Both the position numbers and the translations under genes were made by a program. Below, piece after piece: positions 27,301 through 42,300 of a stretch of 64,000 bases of DNA. How positions within the stretch are numbered: the stretch's first letter is position 1; each line of letters starts with the position of its first letter. The stretch is from Sinonovacula constricta (taxonomy: Eukaryota > Mollusca > Bivalvia > Cardiida > Solecurtidae), in contig CM017564.1 of the NCBI GenBank assembly GCA_007844125.1, positions 24,794,263 through 24,858,262 of the forward strand. The letters are read 5' to 3'. Under the pieces are notes generated by a model, which was not told the DNA's origin, searched no databases, and saw nothing but the letters and a program-made list of their open reading frames with translations.

Positions 27301-30300
27301 CCACACGATTTTATTTGAGGTAAAATTCAATGTTGCTTATAAAGTATTTATATATCAGCACCTGTTGGTTATATTAATTGTTTTTAAAGAATTTATTTTA
27401 TAATTTATTCATTAAAATGATTGCACTATAAATTAAAGATAAAAATGCAAGAATTTGCTTTTACAATGTCTTTGGTCTCAAACACATCCAAAAATGTCTT
27501 TTTTTTTTTAGCTTTTTTCGTCTTATGAAGAAATAAACCATTAAGCAAGAGCTTGCAAATCTCAAATTTCTAAAACTCTCAACCTGAATGTATTAATCCT
27601 TTCTAAAAAGTGTAGATCCAGATCGTCTAAGTCTGGCTAAGAACTGCCTGAGCCAAAACCTCACTTTTTTGCTTCATTGCTTAGTTCTGGAGCAATATGG
27701 ATGGAAACCTTTGTGTGTTAGCAAGTGACAAACCCTTCAAGGGACATGGTCACTGTTGGACAAATTTGCATTCTAAAATTATTGTTCAGACAAGCAGAAA
27801 TTTGTCAAAGCTTAAGAAAAAATGCATTAAAATATGATCTTTTAATAATAGCAGAACATGCAGTCTTTAAAAAAATGTCTTAATCTTAGACAAGGAGATT
27901 CAAAAGCATTGCAACACTTTTCATGCCATGTTGTCATTTACAACTGACAAATCATTGACTAACAGGTTCTTTTTCTTTAAGAATGGCAGAATTTTGTTTT
28001 ATCTCCAACATGCTGTTTTTAAAAAAATGTCTTTATCTTAGACAGGGAGATTCCAAAGCGTCATAATGTTTTTAATTAATTTATTTCTATTTTAAGCTAT
28101 TTGAAACTGAGCAAATTAGAACAGTTCTGAACTACAAATGCATGTATAATAATCATCAGTTCACTTCAGCAATAAAGATTGCACCAATAAGCTTGAAAGT
28201 TATATAATGCTTTTTATACATATGTAGCTGGCATTGTGTCGCTTTATGTTTTGTGTACATAGTACGCCATACTCTGACCATGTCACTTGAAGGATTTGCC
28301 ATAATCAAATGGGACTGAGCTTATGAACAAGGGATTATTAAATGGGGATCAATAAGAATATCTTTCTACATGTTCATGAATGGAGAAAACATGAATTATG
28401 CAATCCCCAAAAAGATTATCTGGGGGATTAAAGCATAATTCATATCCCATTACAGTACTTAACACTTAGTCTGCTTAAAAGCACTGATATAGTTCAGGAA
28501 ATAAGTGTAGATCCAGATCAAATAGCTTCTTGCTGGGAGTTGTCTGATGAGGATCTATACTATCTGCGGCTGAGTCTCTCACAATGCGTTAAGTCATCTT
28601 TACGTGTGGATGTAAGAATGTGTATGGGTAATTAACAAAATTTAAATATTAACAAAATGTACATAATGGTGTTTGTTTATGTTAATAGGGTTTATCGTCC
28701 CACCAACAGTATTTCAGTTATCTGGAGAAGGTGTATATTTGAAGCAGATATAGTGATGCCTTCACTGTGTATAGCATGCTGTGAACACCTGGCATGATAC
28801 CACACCCAGTCACATTATCCTGACACTGGGCCAACCAGTCATAATACTAACCTTATATTTGCCTGAGCGTTAGCAAGGGAGCTGTACCTCTACCATTTTT
28901 AACGACTTTGGTATGTTGCAGCCTGGGATCGGACCCGAGGCCTTCTGTACCTGGAGCTGACACTCTACCGATTGCACTACCAGGTCAATTAAATATTGTG
29001 GTTAATATATATCCCACTACACTACTTTTCATCGTCGGAACCCACGGTAAATATTACTTGGTTAGTAAAAACTTGCAGTGACCAATTATGATTATTATAG
29101 CAACATCCAGCTTGGTGGAGGAAGACCACAGACAAATGTCTGGATAGAACCACGGGTGCACAGCAAGTCAGCTGGAAGTCCTTCCCACATTAAGTTCTTC
29201 GCCCTGAACGCGATGCAGACCCTTGCAGTGGGAGGCTAAGATATATTTTTATACTGCTTATGAATAAATGTATCACGATAACAGTTAAGGGCCCTTCTAT
29301 GGAAGAATTATTCGTTTTTCAGGTATGTGGTCTACTTATAAAATGAGCATGAAACACTTGATCAGGCAAGAAGCCTGACCTTTGGTTATATATTCTGTTA
29401 CAGGTAAGTCTGCAAAAACGTATTTGAAATGACAGGTGGTTAATGACCTGTCCTCGGCACATATTTGATGCCTGTCTTTTTTACATTAGAAACTGGCACT
29501 GATAAACATTGTACAGAGATGGTTATGTTTATGTTGACAATGCACTTCAAACAAGATGGGAAATCCACACTAAATTATGTATTGATCTGCGTTAATATAT
29601 TTATTTTGTTTTGAATGATTATTTTGATGTTGAAAAATCTGACCAAAATATAATTAAAAGTCTTTTAAATGCTGTTTACTTCAGATTCAAATATTAATCT
29701 GTTTTAAAGAGGGTATATATAAAATAAATTACCACAACATACAATATAATTTACTTAATTATGTTAATCTAAGCGAACTGGTTGAACTGGAAGTGAATAT
29801 AAATTACATCCCCACTAAGACACAAATAACATTAAAATATGGTAATTAAGGCAAATAGCTCCGTTATAAACAATTATATTGTGAAGTAGTACAACTTTAA
29901 AGTGACCATGCTGACGCTGACAATCTGGCCAAGGGGCTTGGGAATACCCGTTGAAAGTCAACAATAAACTGAAAGGTAGTATAACTTTAAAGTAATTACG
30001 TTCATGATGACAATCTGGATAGACGGCATGGGAAAATGATATAAAAAGCTCGTAATAAATTTAAGAAGTAGTATTGCTTTAAAATGATTTGGCTTACAAT
30101 GACAATCTGGTAAGAGGGAGTGAGACAACTCCTTTTAAGCTCATAATAAATGTAGAAGTAGTATTGCTTTAAAGTGATAGTGCTCATGTTGACATTATAG
30201 TTAGAAGAAGGAGTAAGTACACTACCTTGAAGTTAACAATAAACTGATAAGTAATATGGCTTTAAAGTGACCACGCTAATGTGCATTATACGGTTAGAAA

Positions 30301-33300
30301 GCTAGTATACTATCTTGAAGTTAACAATGAACTGATTAAGTAAGGTGGCTTTAAAGTGAGATCATGCTAATGTGGATAATATGGCCAGAGGGACTAGAAA
30401 TATCCTTTAAGCCTCACAACAAATATTTGCACCTGTAAGCAGATAAATATACCAGACAGGTATGTATGTAGCATTAAATACATTATCTTTTAGCCTTCCC
30501 AAGCAAAATTGATCGAATTGATCCAGAGACCTGTCCGATCTGGATCTACACTATTTGCTACTTGTTGTAATAAGCATTCATTGATAAAAAAAGAATGCAT
30601 TGCCAGTGTTCCATCTCTACCTCTCTAATGCCGAAGAGGACATTGCACATCATCACCATCATCACTATTATCATCATCATCACCGCTATTATCATCACTA
30701 TTATCAATATCATCATCACTATTATCATCACTATTATCATCATCATCGCTATTATCATCACTATTATCATCATCATCATCACCACTATTATCATCACTAT
30801 TATCATCATCATCATCACTATTATCATCACTATCATCATCGACAACATATTCCTCATCATCAGCCATTAAGCTTTTTTTTTCCCCAACAGTACTGGGTGC
30901 TTGATTTCTCATTTTGACCTATTTTGTCTGACTTAAAAGGCAGGCCTAGATTCATCCCATGGATTATTTGTAAGGTGTTTTACACTAATTGAAAAAAAAT
31001 CGAAGACTGTCTTTATGATTTATGTACTGGAGTTTTCTCATAACCTCATTACATACTCATTCTTCATTCAAAGATACCGTATGGCTGGAGATTTATGAGC
31101 AAAAAGTGCAGTTACTGATTAAAGAGCTCCTAGCAGAAGCTGATTTGGATTTGTTGGACACGCGCTGGAGCACAGTTCCTGTATATGAAATGCTCACTGA
31201 AATTTGCACATGGGGAAAGTCTGTTTTGCAGACTGTCATAACCCCTGATAAAATATGGGTCAAAATTTGGTACATGAAGTTATATATTTTATTTTATTTT
31301 ATTTACCTACATGTATTTGAATAAAGAAAACTGCCAGAAACCACCTTTAATTAAGTTTTAAAAATGTATGTCACAATTTCTTTTAAATTTGTTTTAATCC
31401 TCTGCATCGCCTTTGATGCTTCTCATCAACAGATTTCTTGTACTAAAAGCATTTCCCTTATCAATATGTTCTTGGCAGCATATTATGACTTAGTCAAATG
31501 CAAATAAGGAAATCACCCACAAAACCAGACAATTTATATCATAGCGGCCGATAACCCCATCATGTAATAGATATACCCCCTGTGATGATTTGATCTATCA
31601 TTCTTCCTATCTCTGAATGATCAGTCAGTTCAAACCTATTCTATCTACATCAATATCTTCAAAGGATTTACAGCATTTTGCCTTCTGAAACAAGTTATAT
31701 TGATTTTGGTGCAAAGCTGTATTATCTCCATGAATGTTTTAGGATGTGTTAATACATATAGCTTTTTCCCTTTGTTATTGATGCCACGCATTATTATGTT
31801 ATCTCATTCTTTACACATAAATGAGTTAATGCATTTTGCTGAGTTTTGAGGTCATAATTTCAAACTTGACATAAGTGTCCACAGTCTTACTTATTCCTCC
31901 CACATGTGTACACTACAGAATGGTCCACATTTGAGGCCATTCCTTTGTGTACTGAATTATAAGAAGGGAAATTCAAGATTCAGCATGTCCCTTGTAGGGC
32001 ACCAGTACGTGGCCATCCTATTAGTATTAGAGTTGCCAACTTGTAACTCCTTAGCACCTTACTGCGTGGGTTTCAGTCCAAGTAGGGGCAAGAACTTTCA
32101 TGTGGTGATGTCTCCCCTGCTGACCTGCATGTGTCTGGGGTCATCCTCCCACAATAATTGCTGACATTTGGACATTGCCATTTTTACCATAAGTGTGTAG
32201 GAACAATGTAACAATAAACCAAAAAAATGTCCCAAGTGATCCATAACCTGCTACTGCACTTGATGATAATAAATTCTCACAGATGCACTAGTGGCTCAAT
32301 GTGGAGAGTCATTAACTAGTACCTCCTCTAAGTCTACGGCCCTTTTGCTTGGGCTCAAGTCCTGGTTTGGACAAAAACTTTCATGTGGGGAGGTCTTTCA
32401 GCTGACCTGATGTGTGCTAGTGGTTCTACCAAGACATCTTGGCCTGGGAGATTTCCTCCACCAACAAGAGCCAGATGTCATTATAGTGGCCATATTTGTG
32501 TGTGCAGCAATGTCTACTCACAAGAACAAATAAAAACATTTAACGAAATATCATTTTCTCAATATCTATAATGGTAAATAGTCATAAAGCTATAAACTGT
32601 AGCAAAAAGTGCAAATCCTGATCAGACAGCTTTCTATGCCAGTTGCCCAAGCATTATTACTTACTTATTACTTATTAAGTAAGTGGGTGAAGACATGAGT
32701 TGAACATAAAAAATCCATTGAAGGCACGATAAACTGATAAATGAAAAAATTGTGTGCAATTGTTTGCCATTTGACTCAGGCCTTACACTATTTTAAACAT
32801 TTCCTTGCTGCAAAACCTTGTGTTTCTTTTTCGAGATATATCACCATGACTTGTGTTCATTATAGAGACATCCAACTGTTTTAGTGGAGGAAGACCCCAG
32901 ACAAGTATCTGGATAGAACCAAAGGCACATTGCAGGTCAGTTGGAAGACCTTCCCTCATCAAGTCCTTCGCCCCGAATGGGACTCGAATACAAATGGGGG
33001 AGGCTCAGCAGTCAGAGGAGTTACAAATTTATGACTACAGGACTATGCCATGGGCTCCCCTGCACTTTAAGGGCAGGGTATGTTTTGTAATAAGGTGCAT
33101 GGTGCTTCCAGCAAGTCAAGTGTTTAAAGTACTTGGTCCTTATTTAAAGCCATTCCCCTGGAATGGGGAGGAGGTTTTAATTGAGATTTCAACATTCTTC
33201 ATGATCCTATCAAATAAAAAGTGCCAAACACTTAAAAGTAAAAATCTATCTGTTGTTGACAAAATGACTCAACAAAAGTTATTACCTTATATAGAAGAGC

Positions 33301-36300
33301 CATTTACAGGCCCCATCCTCTCAGAAAATAGGCCAAGTTTTTCCCCTAAAGATGAAAATTTCCCTCTGATAAAATTCAATATTTTATTGCCGAAATGCAG
33401 AAATTAGACGCAATGATGCAGATAAGTGACTACAGTTGTAGCTTGAGAGAACTGGACTATATTAATCTAGTGGAGGATATCAAGAACAAGAAAAATAGAG
33501 AGATGACCTTGTAATAAACATAAGATGAATGATAGCAAATAAGAAGTTAAAAAAGCACATTTTTCCCCTTTGTTATTAAAGACAGCAAAATCTTTCTTTT
33601 CTCAAAGGCCCCATCCCCTTTTTCAGGAAAAAAAATCAAAACTGTGTCAGTTTATCCGAGGGAATGACAGGGAGATGCTAACACTTCTAAAGAAAAAAAA
33701 AAAAAAAAGAGGAAGAAAAGAAAATAATTGACGTAAAATTTTAAACTTTAATTTATAAAGGAAATTTATAAAACAGTAACAAAGTGTAAAAAAATTAAAG
33801 TTAACAGGTCGTTTAAAGAAAGAAATGTAAACATTGTGAAAGATTTCTTAAATAGTTATGCCAAATGGAATGTTATTTTTACCTACTTTAAAGTAAAAAA
33901 AACAGTAACCATGGTTTTTCTATAACTAGGACACCTCAATAAACTAAATCAAATATGAAATATCAAGTACAGTAAACATCCATCCATACAGTATTCATAA
34001 TAGTAGAGAAATTCTATGCGATCAGACATAAAGAATTCCAAAGATAAAAAAAAATCAACACAATACTTTGCCCTACACAATACAATGAACAGACCCTATA
34101 TTCAGTCAAAATTCAAAATCTTGTAAACCCTTTACTTGCTGGAAACACCATCAGGTTGGGTAATGTTAAGTTGTTGCTTTTTTTTTTATTGGGTTTATGG
34201 TTCCATTGTGCCACTACCATTTTTGACAACTTTGGTATGTTGCTGTCCGGAAAATGAACCCGGGGCCTCTTGTACCTGGAGCTGACACTCTACCAATTGC
34301 ACTACCTGGTCTAGTGTAATGTTTTGTGCTGACCCTTTACTTGCCATAAACACCACTGGGTTAGGTAAGGTTTTGTGTAAATCTAGTAAAAGGTGTTTCT
34401 TGCAAGATAAGGGCTAAAAGCTCATTTGAGCGTGGATTTAGCTACAACACTTTAATTAACCAAGAGTTCTAAACTACATCTTTTTTAACAATAACAAGGT
34501 CACAAAGACTTTACAAACCCCTTGTTATAATTTATTCTTTAGATACAAATGTAACTTCAAAAATTTAAGTCGCCACTAGTCCTGTATGGCTTTTTACCTT
34601 GAAGTCCCTGTCATAATAAGTACATTGGTACGCATAACGGGTAACTGATAATTGACGTTGACTGAACATATTTACATTCCTGATTGATACTTCATTGTGA
34701 CTATAACAAAGTCAACCTTTGATGTCGCGAATGCTAATAAAGGACCTGTAGTGGCAGGTTCTATGTGAATTAATAGACAATATTTGTAAATATACAGCGA
34801 CGTTCAGTGCATGCAATACTAAGGTTAAGAGGTATAAAAAGTGTAGCGGGTACAAAAATGGTGTAATATTTTGTCAGTTTTGTATAAAAAATTAAATAAG
34901 TATTCACTCTTCATTTGGAGAAATGCATCAAGATTAAGACAAACATTTTATGAAAAATAAGAACAGGAAGTTTTTTTATTGAATATTTTCTGAAGGAAAT
35001 AAAACTAAGGACAGTAAGTTTCAGCAAAATTGTGATAAAAAGGATGATATTGGTAATAAATTCATATTCTTGATGATAATGATGGTAAGATATAATGTTG
35101 CTTTCAATGTAAATAGCATGCCATGTACACGTGGCATGATACCGCACTCAGTCACATTATCCTGACACCGGGCCAACCAGTCGTGGAACTACCCTTATAT
35201 TTGCTTGAGTGTAAGCAAGGGAGCTATACCACTACCATTTTTAACAACTGGTATGTCACCGTCTGGGATTGAACCCTTGGCCTACCGTACCTATAGCCGA
35301 TGCTCTACTAATTGTGTGATCAAGTCTGGAATTAATTTGACCAGCTGTGACCAATTGGATTAAACCTTGCATCCATAGTTCATCTATAATTTTGAAAATT
35401 CACTTGACTTTTTTGTTTTTCTGTTTGTTTTGAGATAAAATGATTTTAATGTATGTTTTACTAAATGATTGTGAATGGTTTGTAAAGGCATAAAATGGTG
35501 TATACATACAGGAAAGGGTTAAATGACAACATAAGACTGCTTACCTGTTGTTTACTAGCCGGGGCTTTGATCAGTCCAAGTAGCGTCTGGAGTTCTTTGT
35601 TTTCTCTGAAAAACAGACAAAATTAAAACCATAAATCTACGAATTCTGGACTTCTCTGATATACATATATATTAAGGTAAACAAACAATAGATCATTTTT
35701 CTTTGATTTCGAGTAAAACCAAACATTAATCATAAAACATTAAGTTCTTTGAGTGTGGTTATGTGTACAAGCTTTAAATCATTGTTACCAATGGTATCCG
35801 ACAGATTGCCTATATCAAATATGTGTAACAATATCAGATCCTCTGGGGATATTTGCCCATAATTTTTTCAGAAAATTATTATACTTTAGCCTAAGCTTTG
35901 ACGGTTTTCAACAGTATCTCAATTTTAGGGCAGTAAAACTCGTTAATCAACACTTTAATTGTTCATTCTTTTCAAATTTATAAATGAGAACGATTGGGAT
36001 TCTTGCTAAAAAAAGACATCAAAGTCACAACAGATGATGTGGATATGCTTAAACGTAAGTGGTCACGTGGTTGTCTTAGTTTAAAAATAGCTAACTGTGC
36101 AGCCTGGCTCAGATAGGAAATGTATGTTTGTAATGACGATTGTGGCGTTATGGATCACTTTTCAGACAGATGAAGGACATCAATAGACAACATTTTGCGA
36201 GATCTGTTCAGGTAACAATGATTTATTAAGATATTTAATGAAAATATTTTTGGTCCTAATTGTCGGCTACCACCCTTAAGTTAGAAACAAGTCTATGCAA

Positions 36301-39300
36301 ACTAGGTTGGTTAGATTGATTGTGAGGTTTGACATGGGGGAAATCAGAGTGACATGGCAGAGAGATATTCATCCATATTGCCGACTGACCATTCCAAGGC
36401 GGTAACTGTCGGGTTTGCTCTTTTCCTTAAATGACTCATCACAGATTTGTTCTTACTTATCGCTTGACTTGTATGTTAAATACCTTTGTTCTGTGCCTTT
36501 TTGGAGTTTGGTATATGTTGCAATACTCATAGGACTTTGTCATATATTCTTAGGGAGGTGAATTCTCTAGAGAGAGCACTGTACAACTCAATAACAACTA
36601 AAAGGCATTTTTTTTTGCTGGCATTTTTTGCTGATACTGTGCAGCAACATTTCTATCATTATAGCACAGGAGCACTTATTAGGTGCCCAGGGCTAATCCA
36701 TCAAACTGACACCGACGAGTCAGGCGTAGTGCTGTCCCCTAAGCCCCGAGGAAAGCCACTACTACCAACTTTAAAGTCTTTGGTTTGACCCAGCCCGAGT
36801 TTAAACCTGCGACCTCCCTCCGGGTTTGAACCTGCCGACCCTCTACCACTTGAGCTATTGCGGCCGGTACAACTAAAAGGATAAGTTGTTTTTTTTTATG
36901 TTACATTGCATTGACACATTTTTTGTCATATTGGCAATGTCCATCTAATTATTGGGAGGAGGAAGACCCCAGACATGCATCTGGGTAAAACCATTTGTGC
37001 AGGAAAAACTCCCAACATGAAAGTTCTCAGCCCTTGGAGAGACTCAAACCCAGGTGGGGACAGAACGAGGAGGTACAAATAAGTGACTCTTACCGCTCTG
37101 CCACAGGTACCCCACAAAGACAAGACAAACAGGCAAGCAAAGAACTTAGGAAGGTTGTACAACCGCATAATCTTGCTTACAGAAATAAAACTCGATTGAT
37201 TTGAACTTGTGACCTGAACAGTGATAAAACTAGTACCTATGTATAATGAACCATTACCTTGCCCACGACATCAATGTTACTCTTGAAGAGTCATCAGACC
37301 ATGATATTAATTCCACCTAGATATCATCCATTTAGCAACTGTTTATCATTGTTAGTTTTCTTCTCTATTAGGTGCCACCAACAATGTTTTTAAGTCATTC
37401 CAGGACAAGTATTTTCATTACAAGTACTTGGCAAAATATCACAAATATAATTTTCCTTGTAACATCATCCAGATTGTCCAGTTTTTTTATTCCTGTTGTT
37501 TTATTGCCTATAACATCAAAGCAGGCATTCAAGTCATTCAGGAACCAAGTTTTTACATCCTGGCAGTATCATAGATTAGTAATTCCTCCAAGTTATTATA
37601 TCATATTTATTTATATATAAATATATACAATATTTGTTTTCTCTGTTTGTCTATAACCCCTCCACTAAACATCTCGGTTATTCAGGAACTATTTTTTTAG
37701 TAATTGGCAAATTGTCATGCAAAATGGTACAGAACAAAAGGCTGTAAAATTATCTATACGTTCAGATAGGTTTTTGTTAGCACTCAAAACTTCGCTATAG
37801 AACCTAGTTTACATTGCCCCTTGTACACTTTAGATACATGCATGAATTAACATGAAGACTTAAATCAATGTTTGACAATAAAACTAATATTTCAACATCC
37901 AATAGCCAAATTTATATTAAAATCCTAATAACACTCCAACATGTAAATAAATCTGAATTTGGCATTGAAACAGCTTATGCAGAAATATGCATACAATATT
38001 TGTACACATTTAGCAAACTTTAAACTGCGTAATGTAGCCATATAGTTATGTAAGATATCAAAATTCAGATTAAAAATTGTATTCAGCAAACAGTTTTTTT
38101 AAATCTTAAATTCCAATTATAAACTAACACATGGCTTGCTGAAAACATCATTATTAAGCATTGGCAACCTATCTTTATCCTGATAAGCCAGCACTCTTCT
38201 GGGAGCTGTCTGATCAGGATCTGTACTATTTGGTAAGTAGTCTCTCTTAATACATATATTAAAGTTTACACACATTAGTTTAAAACACTTAAGCATGAAC
38301 TTGTCCAAGATTGACACACACAAAAACATAATGTAGCCACTAATGCAGACCAGGATTATTGCAGACCACCGGTAATGAAGCATTGATTGTGTCAACAAAG
38401 GATTAAAACTTGTTGAACAGAAAAAGGTTCAATGGTTGAATGCTCAGTAAGAACGAGAGATCGATAGCCCTGTAAGAGAAATCTGTCTCTTCTTATCGTC
38501 TACCTTCTAAGAGGTGAGGTTTTCTAGTGCATTTTTATCGCTCACCATCTAATTCAAATTAGGTCTTGGGAGATTAACTGAGTTGAATCCTTTGCTGTGA
38601 TTATGTCACAGCAAAAGTCAGTTGTCCCATGTTATTCACTTGAAGGAGGTAGAGGTTTCTTCATAGTGAAACATATTGTCAAAGCCACTTGGTTAGTTCC
38701 ATGATTTGTCGAATTGCCGTCAGGATAACATGAATCGGTATGGATGATTCCATTACTCTGCCACAATGCTGACCAATTGACCACAGCCACTGAAGTAACC
38801 ATGGTTTTATATTGGCATGAGCCTTAGGCCTAATGTAAGGTATATTAATACAACTTTGGACAAAGTTGGTATGTAAATAGCCGTGGATTGAACTTGAACG
38901 TTCAATTCTATCAGAGGTCAAGGGAGTTAAATCTGATTTTGTGCCACATATCCCATAATTCTCACCCAAACTGTACGTTGCTATTGTAATTGTCTAACTG
39001 AGTTGATTTTAATGAGTACCAGGTATAAGGGGTTTGAAAGAGAAATAAGGAAGTTAGCAGGAGCTGGTCTATATAAGACATTGCAGCGACCGATGAGAGT
39101 CATTAAAGCCAGGTCCAGCTATTGTGGCGCAGGATGACACCAATCAAAGTTGGGTAGAACCACCGGCACATCACAGGTCAGCTGAAAGACCTTCCCGTAT
39201 TAAGTACTTCACCTAGACATTAACTCGAACCCACATGGTAATAGGCTAAGAAGTTGGAGAAGTTACAGGCGCCCAACTCTGCCACTCTGCCATGTGTGCC

Positions 39301-42300
39301 CTCAAGAAGGAGCTGTACTCTTTCATCAGGGGTTCTGATTTTATGAGCTTTAAGCTCTACATACTTTGCTACAACGGCTAGTCACTGCTAATATGAAAAG
39401 CAAACACCTCAGAAACTGCAAAATACCCCAAAACTAAACCCAACACCCTCTAAAAATATTTTTCAACTAACAATAAAAACCCTTTTCAATAAATGACTGA
39501 AGATGCCTCATTGCAACCTAACACGGCTAAACTCAATTCTGTTTACTCTGCATTTAAATGTCCCAATTTCACCCACAAAGCACTTAAGGAATGCAATATT
39601 AAAATCTTCTTACACCCTCTTATCAGAAATGGCTTAAGTCTTTGTCTCACGAATACGGACTCTTCAATGGGGGGATTAGACCTGTGACTGGAAATGTCTT
39701 CATGCCTTACAGGTGGTCACATACCTGAAAGATCTTATCTCTTATGGTTGTTCTGTGCTCTTTACTGTTATTTTACAACATTAGTGTGTCCCAGAGGCAA
39801 AATTGTGATAAGACAAAAACTTTTTGTTCTTTTCTTTCTTTTGTTATTTCAAGACATTTATAACATTTCAGTATCAAGGATCACAAGGTATACTGTGCTT
39901 TGACCATGGGGAATATTTGAGACAAGAAAATTTTCTCCCTTGTCAGTTCTGAGGGAATCCAAAAAGTTAGTAGGTACTTCCAGTTGTAATTATTGGACTT
40001 TATCCCTGTTTTTTATTGATGGTGTAAATAACTAACAGGGAAACTTTTTTTTCATAATGGGTGCTATAATTCATCAAAATTATTATAGTGATATGTTATT
40101 TACACCAGATTAAGGACACATATATTGATTATTGTTAATCTTTGTATCAAAATGTAAGGACAAAAGTCAGAATACATCCAAAAAAGTGCAACCATAAAAA
40201 ACAAGTAATCCAACTAAAGAGACCTACTTGTATTTAGAGAGTATTAAAGGGAGACTATTCACCAACGTTTCTTATTAGCAAGGTTTTCCCCATTACAAAC
40301 ATCACCACATACAATGATGGCACCATGGCACCATTTTGGAGAGTGGTGCTTACTAAGGCACGCATTTTTCATGGGGACAATAGCCAAGCAGTCGAAATAA
40401 GACAATCACAACTGTTCTATGAGACCTTTTTCAGCAAAAAACACCAAGTACTCCACTTTTAATAATGTAGCTTACAACAATGTGTAGCTTGCAATTATAA
40501 AAAAAAGTAGCAGGAAATTAGTACAAATATGCAGCTGTTTGGCTGAATGTATAATGCTTTCTTTATGTATAAAATTTATCTGCCAGAAAATTACTGTAAA
40601 TATTCAAACTAATAATGACCTGGCACACAGTTATGCTGACAAAGCTCTCTGGGTAGAAGTAAAGTCAAGTATAATTCTACACACATTGTTCATTCATTAT
40701 TCTGTATATATATACCCTGCTGTTTGTCTAACAATACAATTCAGAAAGTGTGTCACATGCTGTCACTAAATTAACTATGACAATACCAATGTTCTGAATT
40801 TTGGCTCTGCAGGTCATTTTTTCAACCCTTTACTTGCTGGAATTGTTTTGTTTTTCTTGCTTGTTTAATGTATTTTGTTACATCACATCGACAGAATTAT
40901 GGTCATATTGGCGACATCCAGCTAATTATTGGGGGAGGAAGACACCAGACCTGGAAAATCTCCCCAGATGAAGTTTTCACATCGAACGGGATTTGAACCC
41001 ATGCAGTGAGGGGCTGAGGAGCTACAAGTCAGTGACTCTAACCACTTGGCCACGGACACCCGATCTTGCTGGAATCACCACTCAACCAATTAATATAAAA
41101 TATATCCTACCCTAGTGGTGTTTCTAGCAAGAAAAGAAGTATCTTCATTTCTAGACATGTATTGATTATTGTGTTTTAAGATATGCTAAATTTATATATT
41201 TATGGATATTTGTTAATTTAGATAATTTAAGGTAAATTATTGATATACCGGTAGTCATTCTTAATGGGTTTTTTCATGAAAACAGTATGAAATGTTGATA
41301 GTATAGATCTTAATTAAATGTGTTTAGGTAAATTTGGCATGTAACTCTGTAAAAGTAAACATAGCAAGACTTATCATCAGAGATGAAGGAAACCCATACA
41401 TTCTGCTTGTCACAGTTGTAGCAACATTCAATAATTACAATAAAGGGCCATAACTCTTACTTGCCTGCTAAGCATTTATGAAAAGGCTTAAGCAGTCTAG
41501 AATAAGATCGGCTAGCTACTGGGAGCTGTCTGATCAGGATCTGCACTGTAAGATCAGTGATCTTCTGGGAGCTGTCTGATCAGGATCTGCATTATTAGAT
41601 CAGCTAGCTGCTACTGGGAGCTGTCTAATCAGGATCGGCACTATTAGATCAGCTAGCTACTGGGAGCTGTCTGATCAGGATCTGCATTATTAGATCAGTG
41701 ATCTACTGGAAGCTGTCTGATCAGGATTTGCACTATAAGATCAGCTAGATACTGGAAGCTGTCTGATCAGGATCTGCACTATTAGATCAGTGATCTACTG
41801 GGAGCTGTCTGATCAGGATCTGCACTATTAGATCAGCTAGATACTGGGAGCTGTCTGATCAGGATCTGCACTATTAGATCAGTGATCTACTGGGAGCTGT
41901 CTGATCAGGATTTGCACTATAAGATCAGCTAGATACTGGAAGCTGTCTGGTCAGGATCTGCATTATTAGATCAGTGATCTACTGGCAGCTGTCTAATCAG
42001 GATCTGCACTATTAGATCAGTGATCTACTGGGAGCTGTCTGATCAGGATCTGCACTATTAGATCAGCTAGATACTGGGAGCTGTCTGATCAGGATCTGCA
42101 TTATTAGATCAGTGATCTACTGGCAGCTGTCTAATCAGGATCTGCACTATTAGATCAGTGATCTACTGGGAGCTGTCTGACCAGGATTTGCACTATAAGA
42201 TCAGCTAGATACTGGGAGCTGTCTGATCAGGATCTGCACTATTAGATTGCTAGCTACTGGGAGTTGTCTGATAAGGATCTGCACTATTAGATCAGCTAGC

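Larger units (their letters stand above)
22806..35544. other. nek10 intron 3 (12.7 kb)
   Basis: Contains many SINEs, a CATGTGAACT-type element (25065-25263), six 90-bp tandem units (29870-30425), a TCA tract (30640-30850), an orphan open frame (31022-31324) and a SINE-derived open frame (32853-33407). Stretches 23050-24170, 25265-26340, 26970-28660 and 33410-34125 look unique and AT-rich. Confidence 0.6.

Noticed and set aside
30558..30917. Asp/His/Met-rich open frames on both strands
   Set aside because: Translation of a trinucleotide repeat.
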